Shown: positions 15,565 to 23,750 of the stretch, piece after piece
Position numbering within the stretch: position 1 is the first letter of the stretch
Layout of the letters: the number at the start of each line of letters is the position of its first letter
Origin: Candidatus Melainabacteria bacterium
GTDB taxonomy: Bacteria > Cyanobacteriota > Vampirovibrionia > Vampirovibrionales > Vampirovibrionaceae
Length of the DNA stretch: 35,504 nucleotides
Assembly: GCA_902168245.1 (NCBI GenBank)
Contig: CABHPA010000036.1
Span: forward strand, 1-35,504
Reading direction: 5' to 3'
Notes under the pieces: generated by a model
Database searches by the model: none
The model's input: the letters and a program-made list of their open reading frames with translations, nothing else
Told to the model about the DNA's origin: nothing
Program-made: the position numbers and the translations under genes

Positions 15565-17457
15565 ATGTTTTTTGAAAAAAACTCGCAAGCGCTGTTGCGG
15601 GGCTGCGAGTCCCACCGCTATTTAATCGGGCAGCTTCAAGCGCTGGAGGCCGTAGCGCCCTTTGAGTGCCATGAAACCACCGACGGTCAGTTCACCTTAA
15701 AAGTGGGCGACGTCTTTTTGCATGATCCTGAAAGCCCGGTGCGGGAAGCGAAGGTGGTCATCCGCAACCAGTGCGAAACCGGGCCGGATCGGTTGCATCT
15801 GGTCATCGGGCTGGGATTGGGCTACCTGCCGGATGAGCTATTTAGCGCCAGCCCCGGCAAACTGGTGATTTACGAACCCAACCTGCCTTTGCTGCGCTTT
15901 GTGCTGGAGAATGTGGACTTGTCGGACATGCTGGGTTCCGGTCGGGTCTGGCTGGTCGCCCAGGAATTCGACCTGCTGAAGCGGTTGCGCAAGCAGCTGT
16001 ATGCCCAATACCGGCTGGATGTGCTGGCGCTGAAAGGTTGTGCGTTTCTGTTGGCCAACGAAATTCCGGCGCTGATGGAAAAAATAACCGCACTGGAACT
16101 GGATCGGGTACACGACTTCAAAACCGGCGAAGCGTTTCATTTTAAATGGCTGGAACAGTTCTTCCTGAACTGCCCCGCCTTTGCGGAAATCGACACTGCC
16201 GACGTTTTATTCGAACGTTTCGCCGGGAAACCCGCGCTGGTCATTTCTCGTGGCCCTTCGCTGGATCAGGCAATTGACGCTGTTCGGGATCTGTCGGATT
16301 CTGCCGTGTTAATTGCCGCAGGCAGCGCCGTGCGCCGCTTGTGGGAGGCGGGTGTTACGCCCGACTTTGCCGTATTTTACGACGCCAACGGCATGCAGGA
16401 GCAGTTGCATGGCATTCCCCAAGCTGTGCTGGAGCGGATTACGTTTTTAGTTAGCCCGTTTACCCAGCCCTGCTGCTACGAAACACCATCCAGGGGTAAG
16501 TTGTTGTTTTTGGGGCAGAACAACGGCCAGTTTGCGGACTGGCTGGACAAGACCCTGAACCGCCCTTGCCAGCGGATAGAAGGGGGCGGCACCGTATCGC
16601 TGATCGCCTTCCAGATGGCCTTGGCCATGCGCTGCGACCCGGTTATTCTGGTTGGGCAGGATCTGGCGTTTCCGGGGAACCAGGTGTATGCGGGGGGGAT
16701 TCCGCTGCAATTAAACGGGCAAGGCGCTATGGCCCTGCCCGCAAACGATACCCTGTATGCGGAACCGGAAACCATGGATACCGTTACCGGCCAGGACGGG
16801 GAGCCTCTGCCCACGCTGAAGGCGTATAAAAGTTTCATCCGGCACTTTGAGGATCTTGCGGTGCAAAACGCCCGCAGCCCAGCACCCGCGCAATTATACA
16901 ATGCCTCCCTGGGCGGGGCGAGAATTGACGGGTTTGAACTGAAACCCCTTTCCGACTTTTGCGGCCAATTTTCCCGTTGGAAATCCCCGTTTGCCTTGCC
17001 AGAAATCCCGCTCTTGTCTGACTCGGAAATTCAAATGCGGGAACACGCCCTGCTGACCGGTTTAACCGAATTACAGGCCAAGGTGCGGGAAGCGATCGCG
17101 CTGTGCGGACAATTGGGGCAAGCCGTGCAGCAAGCCCAGGGGCAGCAGGCTGGGGAGAGCCTTATTGGCGCGATTCAATCCGCAAACAGGCAGTGGAACC
17201 AATGCATGCAGGATAACCCGTTTATCGCCTTCCTGCTGTTGTTTGAGCTGATGGGATTTCGTGAGCGCATTCACGCGCTCAGCGACCCGAAAGCATTGGC
17301 TACCGAAGGGCAAATCGCATTGCTGCACATGCTGTCCGCCTGTTCCGACATCTTGGAAAACCGGGCCTGCGGCTGGATTGAAACCGCCAGGCAAGGGCTG
17401 GTGGAGCGAAAATCGCTCACCATAAATCCAGGGGCGACATCGGTCGGTACGCCCTGA
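15565..17457 (+). CDS. Maf-type motility accessory protein / DUF115 (MptE-like) glycosyltransferase
   Basis: The 630-aa protein carries a DUF115 domain. The hallmark block PALVISRGPSLDQAI is at about residues 223-237, GGGTVSLIAFQMALAMRC near 336, and ILVGQDLAFPG follows. Maf proteins of this type are thought to transfer nonulosonic acids (pseudaminic or legionaminic) to flagellin. The first 200 residues include VIGLGLGYLPDEL and VIYEPNLPLLRFVL, the nucleotide-binding-like N-terminal domain found in long Maf proteins. The ATG at 15565 follows AGAAGGCAGGG. No flagellar or nonulosonate genes are adjacent. A related carbohydrate or pterin pyrophosphokinase activity cannot be excluded. Confidence 0.85.
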   Translation: MFFEKNSQALLRGCESHRYLIGQLQALEAVAPFECHETTDGQFTLKVGDVFLHDPESPVREAKVVIRNQCETGPDRLHLVIGLGLGYLPDELFSASPGKLVIYEPNLPLLRFVLENVDLSDMLGSGRVWLVAQEFDLLKRLRKQLYAQYRLDVLALKGCAFLLANEIPALMEKITALELDRVHDFKTGEAFHFKWLEQFFLNCPAFAEIDTADVLFERFAGKPALVISRGPSLDQAIDAVRDLSDSAVLIAAGSAVRRLWEAGVTPDFAVFYDANGMQEQLHGIPQAVLERITFLVSPFTQPCCYETPSRGKLLFLGQNNGQFADWLDKTLNRPCQRIEGGGTVSLIAFQMALAMRCDPVILVGQDLAFPGNQVYAGGIPLQLNGQGAMALPANDTLYAEPETMDTVTGQDGEPLPTLKAYKSFIRHFEDLAVQNARSPAPAQLYNASLGGARIDGFELKPLSDFCGQFSRWKSPFALPEIPLLSDSEIQMREHALLTGLTELQAKVREAIALCGQLGQAVQQAQGQQAGESLIGAIQSANRQWNQCMQDNPFIAFLLLFELMGFRERIHALSDPKALATEGQIALLHMLSACSDILENRACGWIETARQGLVERKSLTINPGATSVGTP

Positions 17458-17462
17458 ATCAT

Positions 17463-17485
17463 ACGCCTGCTTTTCACTCAGGCGT
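17463..17485. terminator. Bidirectional terminator-like hairpin
   Basis: ACGCCTG (17463-17469) pairs with CAGGCGT (17479-17485) around a CTTTTCACT loop. It sits between the convergent Maf gene and the small gene at 17485, and its right arm touches the stop codon of the latter. No strong T-run is present. Confidence 0.4.
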
Positions 17486-17703
17486 CAGGTATCGTAATCA
17501 TCCGGGCCAAGGCCGGGATGCGGCATATACCGCCTGGAGGCAACGGCTCCCTCGAATGTTCCATGCCGCCACTCCCGTTCCAGCGCCTGAAAGGCGGCTT
17601 GCATCAAGTCCTGATCATCCTGAAAACAGGACAACGCCTTGAGGCGAAGGAACTGACGATAGAGCGCGGGTGACAGGCTCAGGGTATTACTTTCAATCGG
17701 CAT
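17485..17703 (-). CDS. Small hypothetical protein, 72 aa
   Basis: The reading frame has a good ribosome binding site (TAGGAG, 8-9 bp before the ATG at 17703) and a compact helical core, SPALYRQFLRLKALSCFQDD then LMQAAFQALEREW. The C-terminus is Pro/Asp-rich. No family is recognised. The size and the Thr/Leu-rich beta-like start followed by helices are loosely like a ribbon-helix-helix regulator, but no motif proves this. It follows the zinc-ribbon gene on the same strand, 74 bp downstream, and they may share a transcript. Confidence 0.6.
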   Translation of the reverse strand: MPIESNTLSLSPALYRQFLRLKALSCFQDDQDLMQAAFQALEREWRHGTFEGAVASRRYMPHPGLGPDDYDT

Positions 17704-17777
17704 GCGTCATACTCCTAGTTCCCGAATCAACGCGGCGTCCGACACGGCAGGCTTGGATTCCCCCTACCAGGCGGGAT

Positions 17778-17957
17778 TTAACCGGCGGCGGGAATTTTAT
17801 CGACAATAGGCGGGTCATCAAAGTCCATCCAGCCGCATTGCTGGCAGCACAACTGGATTCTTTTCTCCAGCTTAACCAGCAGGGCGGAATTGCTCATGAC
17901 TTCAATATCCTGCGATACAACCTGGCTGGCCCCACAATTTGGACACAAGCTGCACAT
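17778..17957 (-). CDS. Small zinc-ribbon protein, 59 aa
   Basis: Two knuckles are visible, CPNCG at residues 5-9 and CCQQCGW near residue 37-43, spaced as in a zinc ribbon; the CC pair leaves one extra Cys. The segment between is a strand-helix stretch (EVMSNSALLVKLEKRIQL). The ATG at 17957 follows GTGAGG; a GTG at 17972 would add five residues. Function is unknown; nucleic-acid or protein binding would be typical. It is followed by the 72-aa gene on the same strand. Confidence 0.65.
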   Translation of the reverse strand: MCSLCPNCGASQVVSQDIEVMSNSALLVKLEKRIQLCCQQCGWMDFDDPPIVDKIPAAG

Positions 17958-18321
17958 TGACGGAAACCTCACGGTGAGTGCCTACCAGTATAGGCCTTTT
18001 CCCGACAGGCGTAAATTACCGAAACAGACAGTTCGCAGGCTGCTAAAGCCTGGCTGGACAAAACGCCCCTGCTCTTTGGTCAGGGAGGAAAAAGAATGAT
18101 AAAGTTACCTGTAAAATTTGAATGAAATTCAGCCTGAAAACTAAAATCTTATTGTTTTTAATTACCCACCTGCAGTAAGCAGATCGGGCAATGCCCCCCA
18201 ATGGAGTAATAGCTATTTTTCTATACAAGGAATATCTTATTACACAAATTAAGGTCATCGACAGACTCAGAATCCGGTGCAATGCTTCAAAACTGATACA
18301 AAACTGATGGGGGGATTCCCG
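17958..18321. other. Gap before the histidine kinase, with two coupled mini-ORFs
   Basis: There is no normal gene. A strong ribosome binding site, AGGGAGGAAAAAG, precedes a 9-codon ORF (18096-18125, MIKLPVKFE). Its stop overlaps by ATGA an 18-codon ORF (18122-18178, MKFSLKTKILLFLITHLQ), whose basic then hydrophobic sequence resembles the first membrane segment of a sensor kinase. This may be a leader peptide or a remnant. The stretch from 18179 to the kinase is AT-rich and presumably holds its promoter. AAAACTGAT is repeated at 18288-18296 and 18299-18307. Confidence 0.4.
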
Positions 18322-19731
18322 GTGAAAGATCAGTTAAAAGCCAGGATTAACCTGATGTTTTGGTTTGCAATCGCCATATTGGGCATTGTCTATCTGTTGT
18401 CCTTGCTCAGCTTGTACCGCAAGGACGAGGCTACCGGCTGGGTAAGCCACACCTACCAGGTGAAGCAGCAGATCGAACAGGTTGTCTTTGACCTGCAGGA
18501 TGCGGAATTAAACCACCGGGACTTCCTGCTGACCCGCAAAACTGCATCTTTACAGCATTATACGGAAACGATGGCATTCCTGCCCAGCCGTCTTAAAGCC
18601 CTGCAACGCGCCCTTGGGGACAATCCCGCTCAAGTCAGGAGCCTCAACAGGCTGCAAACATTAATCAGGCAAAAGGCCCAACTGCTGAACCAAAGCCTTA
18701 GCCTGCAAAGCCATCTTCCATCTTATAAGCAAATCCAGCTGGCAAATCAGTCCCAGGTGTTCGGCAGACAGATTCAAACCTTGGCCAACGACATGAACCA
18801 GGAGGAGGAGCGTTTGTTGACCTTGCGAAAGGCGGCGTCCTATTCGGCCTCTACCCAAATTCTGATTATTCTGTGCCTGTCGGGGCTGATTGTGTGCTGC
18901 ATGCTGTTTGCCGCCTTTCGTCTGTTCCATCACCTGAACCAGAACCTGGAACATCTGGTGTCAAAAAGAACCGAGGAACTCAGCAACAGCCAGAAGGCAT
19001 CCGCCGATTACGCCGCCAAACTGGAGCAGAGCAACCGGGAACTGGAGCAGTTCGCGGCTGTAGCCTCCCACGACCTGAAAGCCCCGCTGCGTAAAATCAA
19101 CAATTTTAGCGAAATGCTGCGCAATGACGCGCGCAACCACCTGACCCCCGAAAGTCAGGATTACCTGCTGCGCATTGAAGCTTCCATTCTCAAAATGCAA
19201 TCGCTCATTGATGACTTGCTGGCCCTTTCCAGAGTCACTAGCCGGGGTTCGGCCTTTGAGGCGGTCAATCTTTCCGAGGTGGCCAACGAGGCCATACAGA
19301 ACCTGGACGAGGTGATTTCTACCATGGAAGGCCGGGTGGAAATCGATCCGTTGCCCGTGGTGCTGGGCGATGAAAGCCAACTGACCCAGGTATTCCAGAA
19401 CCTGATTGAAAACGCCCTGAAATTCCACCGGGAAGGAGTGCCGCCCGTAGTGCGCATTAGCGCGCTGCCTTGTCATGACTCCGATTGCCCAATCCGCGTG
19501 GAGGATAATGGCATTGGCATTGATCCGGAGTATCAAGCCCGTATCTTCAATATATTTGAGCGGCTGCACCCGCAGAGCATCTACCCGGGAACCGGCGTGG
19601 GGCTGGCCATCGTCAAAAAAATCGTGGAGCGCCACCAGGGCAGCATCCAGGTGGACAGTTCCCCCAACCATGGCTCGCGGTTTATCGTTACGCTGCCGCT
19701 TGCCCAGGAAACCCATCAGAAAGTCTCCTGA
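18322..19731 (+). CDS. Orphan CHASE3-type sensor histidine kinase
   Basis: The product is a two-transmembrane histidine kinase: helix 1 at about residues 10-30, a periplasmic helical sensor domain of CHASE3 type (with ELNHRDFLLT, about 30-165), helix 2 near 180-200, a coiled-coil linker, and a kinase core. The phospho-acceptor His is H250 in VASHDLKAPLRKI, a phytochrome-kinase-like H-box. The ATPase boxes follow: QNLIENALKFH (N), VEDNGIGID (G1), IFNIFERLH (F) and GTGVGLAIVKK (G2). The GTG at 18322 is preferred because GGGGGGA precedes it; an ATG at 18307 and a GTG at 18277 are alternatives. No response regulator gene is adjacent, so its partner and signal are unknown. Confidence 0.9.
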   Translation: MKDQLKARINLMFWFAIAILGIVYLLSLLSLYRKDEATGWVSHTYQVKQQIEQVVFDLQDAELNHRDFLLTRKTASLQHYTETMAFLPSRLKALQRALGDNPAQVRSLNRLQTLIRQKAQLLNQSLSLQSHLPSYKQIQLANQSQVFGRQIQTLANDMNQEEERLLTLRKAASYSASTQILIILCLSGLIVCCMLFAAFRLFHHLNQNLEHLVSKRTEELSNSQKASADYAAKLEQSNRELEQFAAVASHDLKAPLRKINNFSEMLRNDARNHLTPESQDYLLRIEASILKMQSLIDDLLALSRVTSRGSAFEAVNLSEVANEAIQNLDEVISTMEGRVEIDPLPVVLGDESQLTQVFQNLIENALKFHREGVPPVVRISALPCHDSDCPIRVEDNGIGIDPEYQARIFNIFERLHPQSIYPGTGVGLAIVKKIVERHQGSIQVDSSPNHGSRFIVTLPLAQETHQKVS

Positions 19732-19749
19732 GTACGTTTCAGCGCCAAG

Positions 19750-20325
19750 CTACCACGTGAACCAGGATGGATCGCCGCCCGCCTGCGGGCCTCTCACCGT
19801 AGGGCCGGGATAGGTGGTGTTGCTTTTTAAATACTGCCGGGAACGAACCGCCCCATCAATATACACGTTAAAGTTCACGCTGTCGTTACTCGCGGTGTAC
19901 GCGCCGTCCGGATCGAAGGTAAAGCCTATGGCGCTGGTGGTGTTGGTATCGTACCAGGATGCGCCTCCGCTTTTTAAAATGCCGCCATTATGCAGCTTAA
20001 TGCAGGGCGCCGCCACGGAGCAGCTTAACGGCCCCGAAAACAGCGGATAATAATCAATCTGGCTGGCGGTATCCCACTTGACATAGTTGATATATTGGAA
20101 CAAATCGTAATCCAGGGACGTACCGGGCGTAATACCCACCCTTATTCTATACTGCAGCAGCGCATCGCTCAGTATGCCTGCTACCTCCTTGGACATGCTC
20201 CGTTTTCGCTCATCCTGCTGGGATTGTAGAACCTTGGGAAGCGTAAACGTGGCGATCTCGCCCAGAATAGCCAGACAAATCAGCAATTCGGCCAACGTAA
20301 AACCGGATGTATGCTTGGGTGACAC
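19750..20325 (-). CDS. Type IV prepilin-like / pseudopilin protein
   Basis: The N-terminus is a class III signal sequence: a short basic leader, Gly, then FTLAELLICLAILGEIATFTLP. A prepilin peptidase would cut before the Phe of GFTLAELL. The Glu at +5 needed for assembly is present. The remaining 165 residues form a Ser/Tyr/Gly-rich pilin head (LQYRIRVGITPG, FDPDGAYTASNDSVNFNVYIDG) as in secretion pseudopilins or minor pilins. The GTG at 20325 follows GGAAAG at good spacing. No other pilus genes are near, so it is likely one of several dispersed prepilins. It converges on the kinase gene, with 18 bp between them. Confidence 0.9.
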   Translation of the reverse strand: MSPKHTSGFTLAELLICLAILGEIATFTLPKVLQSQQDERKRSMSKEVAGILSDALLQYRIRVGITPGTSLDYDLFQYINYVKWDTASQIDYYPLFSGPLSCSVAAPCIKLHNGGILKSGGASWYDTNTTSAIGFTFDPDGAYTASNDSVNFNVYIDGAVRSRQYLKSNTTYPGPTVRGPQAGGDPSWFTW

Positions 20326-20672
20326 TTGCTAACTTTCCGTTCATATCCATTCCATTAATCAATCTAATCGTCAAATCTGCCATAAACTTTAAATCGGTTA
20401 CTTTAATTTGGCTGGCAGTCCAGATCTTGCCGAAAAGCAAACAGGCCTCGGCTAAAACGCCAAGAACTTGTTTGAAATTTGGCGCTTTTGGTGCGCTTCG
20501 AACACAGAGGCGCCTGCTTGGAAGGCAGATACTTTATGATTGATAGAAACAGGACGCAGTAGATTAGGGCAGATTAATAGAAACGTCTGAGAACGCTTTT
20601 GAGGCTTTCTTGTGGATGTTTAAGCCGTTCGATAACACCCAGCAAACAAAAATGGATTAAAGAAAAGAATAG
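20326..20672. other. Gap between prepilin-like gene and tRNA-Leu
   Basis: No supported gene. Open frames here lack ribosome binding sites and show unlikely composition. On the minus strand it should hold the promoter of the prepilin gene and the end of the tRNA transcript; the T-rich bases right after the tRNA (CTATTCTTTTCTTT) have no preceding hairpin. Confidence 0.4.
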
Positions 20673-20756
20673 TGGTGCCGGTGGTCAGAGTCGAACTGAC
20701 ATGCCTTGCGGCGGTCGATTTTGAGTCGACTGCGTCTACCATTTCGCCACACCGGC
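20673..20756 (-). tRNA. tRNA-Leu (anticodon CAA), CCA encoded
   Basis: The acceptor arms GCCGGTG and CACCGGC pair fully, followed by discriminator A and an encoded CCA (20676-20673). The anticodon stem GTCGA/TCGAC encloses loop CTCAAAA, so the anticodon is CAA, reading UUG. The long variable arm and the D-arm sequence GCGAAATGGTAGACGC are typical of leucine tRNAs. The T-arm carries GTTCGACTC. Length is 84 nt. Confidence 0.96.
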
Positions 20757-20778
20757 TTTGAATCTTGGAAGTTAGAGA

Positions 20779-20807
20779 AGTGTATCACCCTCGTGCTGTG
20801 GATTCAA
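20779..20807 (-). promoter_or_regulatory. Probable tRNA-Leu promoter
   Basis: On the minus strand TTGAAT (20807-20802) and TACACT (20784-20779) are separated by 17 bp, ending 22 bp before the tRNA. The match to a housekeeping promoter is moderate. Confidence 0.4.
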
Positions 20808-20854
20808 CCGTTAATCGCAACCTTTCTGACAAACCACGGGTGGCGGGCGGAAAT

Positions 20855-21871
20855 CTAAATATCCGCCACAATCGCGGTCACTTCGGTTTCGATTTCTTGC
20901 AAGGCTACGCTTTTAAAACCAGCGGCCTTCAGCCATTTTTCGTATTCCGCCCCGGTGAACACATCGCCTTCCGGGGTGGTAATCAGCATATTTACCCCAA
21001 AAATCAAGGGCCAGCCGGGAGAGGAACGCCGATTGTCCGGCACAAAGTCCACAATGGCCAGTTTGCCGCCCGGCTTTAGCGACTTGGCCAGTTTCTGCAA
21101 CGCCTTTTGTGTGGCAACTGGCCCTAACGTATGGCAAATATTCGCCATTACCGCCACATCAAACGCCTGATCCGGAATTTCCATCTCTTCCAGATCCCCG
21201 GCCCAGTAAGTGTAACGATCTTCCAGCTTGTGCTGGGCCACGTAATGTTCCGCCACATGCGTGACCGAGGGAAAATCAATCACGGTCGCCCGGCTGCCGC
21301 CGTCGCGTTCCAGCATGGCGATGCTCCACACGGCGGAACCACCGGCCACATCCAGAATCTCCAGGTTATGGGCGGTTTCCCCAATGCCTAGAAGCTTGCT
21401 TAGCTTTTGGGCGGTGGGGTAATTGGAAACGTACAACCCCTTCACCAGCTCGGAAAAGTAGGTTTCCAGTTGGGCCAGGCTTTGCGCGCCGCCCACCGGC
21501 TGCCCGGAACTGACTGCATCGGTCAGCATCGACCAGTTTTCATACAGGCGTTTGCAATGATGCACCATACCGCCAATGTAAGCGTCGGTGTTTTTCACCA
21601 GGAACTTGGCCACATCCCCTGGCAGGCTGTATGTGCGATCCCGGTTGGCTTCCAGAAACCCGATGCCCACCAGCCCGTTCAGCAGAATCCGTAACCCGCG
21701 CTCATCCAGGTTCAATTGCTCCAGTATGGATTCGTGGGTGTTATACCCTTGGGCAATCAATGAAAAAATGTCCAGATCGATGGCGGCAAACAGAATCTGG
21801 CTACGGGTAAAGGCGTACAAGGTTTCTTGTATGCGGTCGCTGGTCAGGGCTTTTTCGGAAGTGAGCGTCAT
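20855..21871 (-). CDS. SAM-dependent methyltransferase, O-methyltransferase type
   Basis: The 338-aa protein has the two-domain layout of small-molecule O-methyltransferases. An N-terminal winged-helix dimerisation domain (AFTRSQILFAAIDLDIFSLIA, LNLDERGLRILLNGLVGIGFLE) precedes a Rossmann methyltransferase domain with the SAM motif EILDVAGGSAVWSIAML near residue 170. The acidic residue after strand 2 (ATVIDFPSV) and LKPGGKLAIVDFVPD are also typical. It follows prfA by 36 bp on the same strand and is probably co-transcribed. PrmC, the release-factor glutamine methyltransferase, often sits at this place, but this protein lacks the NPPY motif and is not PrmC. The substrate is unknown. Confidence 0.85.
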   Translation of the reverse strand: MTLTSEKALTSDRIQETLYAFTRSQILFAAIDLDIFSLIAQGYNTHESILEQLNLDERGLRILLNGLVGIGFLEANRDRTYSLPGDVAKFLVKNTDAYIGGMVHHCKRLYENWSMLTDAVSSGQPVGGAQSLAQLETYFSELVKGLYVSNYPTAQKLSKLLGIGETAHNLEILDVAGGSAVWSIAMLERDGGSRATVIDFPSVTHVAEHYVAQHKLEDRYTYWAGDLEEMEIPDQAFDVAVMANICHTLGPVATQKALQKLAKSLKPGGKLAIVDFVPDNRRSSPGWPLIFGVNMLITTPEGDVFTGAEYEKWLKAAGFKSVALQEIETEVTAIVADI

Positions 21872-21907
21872 GGGTGAGCGTCCTATGCTTCAGGGCGGCT
21901 TCTCAGG

Positions 21908-23005
21908 TCATGCAATGGAAGTTTCGGCCAGTTTTTCCATTTTAGCTTGCTGATCGGCCAGGGCAAGCTGTTTAATCACCTCGCCCACATCGCCGTTGAT
22001 GATGGGGGTCAGCGGGAAGTTCTGCCCGATGCGGTGATCGGTCACCCGATCCTGCGGGTAGTTGTAGGTGCGAATCCGCTCGCTCCGATCGCCCGTGCCG
22101 ACCTGGGAGCGGCGCAAGTCCGTAATCTCCTTCTGCTGCTTTTGCTGTTCCAGGTCGAATAGCTTGATTTTCAGCAGGGCCATGGCTTTTTCCCGGTTCT
22201 GGAGCTGGCTGCGTTCTTCCGTCATGTGAATCTGGATGCCGGACGGCTTGTGGAACAGCCGCACGGCGGTTTCCACCTTGTTGACGTTCTGTCCGCCAGC
22301 GCCGCCGCTGCGGGCGGTAATAATCTCAATATCTTCCGGACGAATCTCGATGCTGATGTCTTCCACCTCCGGCATCACCGCCACGGTGGCAGTGCTGGTG
22401 TGGATGCGCCCCTGGGATTCGGTGACCGGCACACGTTGCACCCGGTGTACGCCTGATTCGTACTTGAGCTGGCTGTAGACGCTGTCGCCCTTAATGGCGA
22501 TAATCACTTCGCTATAGCCGCCAATGTCGTTTTCCGACTTCCCGATCACGGCGGCCTGCCAGCCGATGGTGCTGGCATAGCGCAGGTACATCCGCATCAG
22601 GTCGCCCACGAAAATGTTGGCTTCATCGCCACCGGCGCCCGCCCGTATTTCCAGCATGATGTCCTTGTCGTCGTTGGGATCGCGCGGTAGCAACATAATT
22701 TGCAACTGCTGGGCCAGTTCTTCCATCCGGCTTTCAAGGCGGCTGATTTCCCCGGAGAGGAATTCCCGCATGTCGGGGTCGTTTTCGCCCTTCATCAGCT
22801 CGCGGGAATCGGCGATATCCTGGCTTGCCTGTTTCCACTCGTCAAAAAGCTCAATGGTGTCTTCCAAAGCGGCCCGCTTTTTAGAAATATCCTGCAATTT
22901 GTAGGAATTGGAGAGCACCGCCGGATCCGACAACATGTCTCCCAACTGGTGATAGGTGACTTCCACTTCTTTTAATTTTTCAAGAAGGCTTTCGATACCT
23001 TTCAT
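21908..23005 (-). CDS. prfA: Peptide chain release factor 1
   Basis: RF1 reads UAA and UAG in the ribosomal A site and triggers peptide release. The stop-codon recognition motif PxT is present as PVT ([16 protein letters not shown]). The catalytic GGQ lies in [17 protein letters not shown], where the Gln would be methylated by PrmC. The PxT form rather than SPF identifies RF1 rather than RF2. Length (365 aa) is normal. The ATG at 23005 has a weak upstream GGGA. It follows rpmE, with a strong terminator-like hairpin between them. Confidence 0.96.
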   Translation of the reverse strand: MKGIESLLEKLKEVEVTYHQLGDMLSDPAVLSNSYKLQDISKKRAALEDTIELFDEWKQASQDIADSRELMKGENDPDMREFLSGEISRLESRMEELAQQLQIMLLPRDPNDDKDIMLEIRAGAGGDEANIFVGDLMRMYLRYASTIGWQAAVIGKSENDIGGYSEVIIAIKGDSVYSQLKYESGVHRVQRVPVTESQGRIHTSTATVAVMPEVEDISIEIRPEDIEIITARSGGAGGQNVNKVETAVRLFHKPSGIQIHMTEERSQLQNREKAMALLKIKLFDLEQQKQQKEITDLRRSQVGTGDRSERIRTYNYPQDRVTDHRIGQNFPLTPIINGDVGEVIKQLALADQQAKMEKLAETSIA

Positions 23006-23043
23006 GACACGTCCCGCTTAAGCTTATGGCTGAAAATCAAACT

Positions 23044-23089
23044 AAAACGCAACCGGAAAGAACCAGAAGGCCCGCATCGGTTGCGTTTT
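23044..23089 (-). terminator. Terminator between rpmE and prfA
   Basis: AAAACGCAACCG (23044-23055) and CGGTTGCGTTTT (23078-23089) are perfect 12-bp inverted repeats. Transcripts in either direction end the stem with UUUU. It starts 8 bp after the rpmE stop, so it probably ends most rpmE transcripts and lets only some read through into prfA. Confidence 0.75.
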
Positions 23090-23096
23090 GGAAATG

Positions 23097-23294
23097 TTAC
23101 TTGTTGTAGCGTTTTTTGAACTTCTCTACGCGGCCTTCAATGTCCATCAGCCTTTGGGTGCCGGTGTAGAACGGGTGGCAGCCGCTGCAAACATCCAGAC
23201 GGATTTCAGCGAGGGTAGAGCCGGTTTCGATGGTGTTACCGCAAACGCAGGTTGCTTTAACCTTGTTGTACTTGGGTTGGATTGCTTTACGCAT
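23097..23294 (-). CDS. rpmE: 50S ribosomal protein bL31, zinc-binding form
   Basis: The 65-aa sequence is a typical L31: MRKAIQPKYNKV start, TCVCGN, then DVCSGCHPFYTGTQRLMD and a basic C-terminal tail. The four zinc-binding Cys (C16, C18, C36, C39) are all present, so this is the C+ form used when zinc is sufficient. The ATG at 23294 follows TAGGAG. It precedes prfA, a common bacterial arrangement. Confidence 0.97.
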   Translation of the reverse strand: MRKAIQPKYNKVKATCVCGNTIETGSTLAEIRLDVCSGCHPFYTGTQRLMDIEGRVEKFKKRYNK

Positions 23295-23489
23295 GGATTT
23301 TACTATCTCCTAGAATCGGGCATGGGGATTGATTTCAGCATTGTAGTACCCTGAAAACCCAAAATCAACTATTCGGGGTTGGGCCAATGGACTGGGCACC
23401 ATGCGCATTTTCGAGAGAGTATAAACCGAACTGGCTCAATGTGGAAGCTGAAGGAGACAAGTGTAAAGTTTGGTTTCCGAATGCCGGGC

Positions 23490-23750
23490 CTAATAAGTGG
23501 AGTAGCGATCTCCCTTGTGCTTTTCGATTTCGTTTTCCCGAAGCCCGGAAGCCCTTGGCTGATCGGATTCATCCCCATGCTCTTTCCGGTAGTCGTCCAG
23601 CGCCTTTTTGTTTTGGTTGGCCCGTTCCACGATTGGCCCGTAAGCGCCTGAATAAAACTGGTCGGCATTGGAGAAATAGAAGCCCACCACCAGGAAAATA
23701 ATGCATGCGATACTCACGCACAAGACAATGAGCTTTTCCTGCTTGTTCAT
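23490..23750 (-). CDS. Small single-pass membrane protein, 86 aa
   Basis: The short N-terminus (MNKQEK) is followed by one hydrophobic helix (LIVLCVSIACIIFLVVGFYF, residues 7-26) and a charged, soluble C-terminal tail with YGPIVERANQNKKALDDYRK. The N-terminal helix could be an uncleaved anchor. AGGAGAAG stands about 12 bp before the ATG. No family is recognised. It stands alone between rpmE and the suf region. Confidence 0.6.
   Translation of the reverse strand: MNKQEKLIVLCVSIACIIFLVVGFYFSNADQFYSGAYGPIVERANQNKKALDDYRKEHGDESDQPRASGLRENEIEKHKGDRYSTY

Noticed and set aside
20210-20440. 76-codon minus-strand frame
   Set aside because: It overlaps the start of the prepilin-like gene and lacks a ribosome binding site and any motif.
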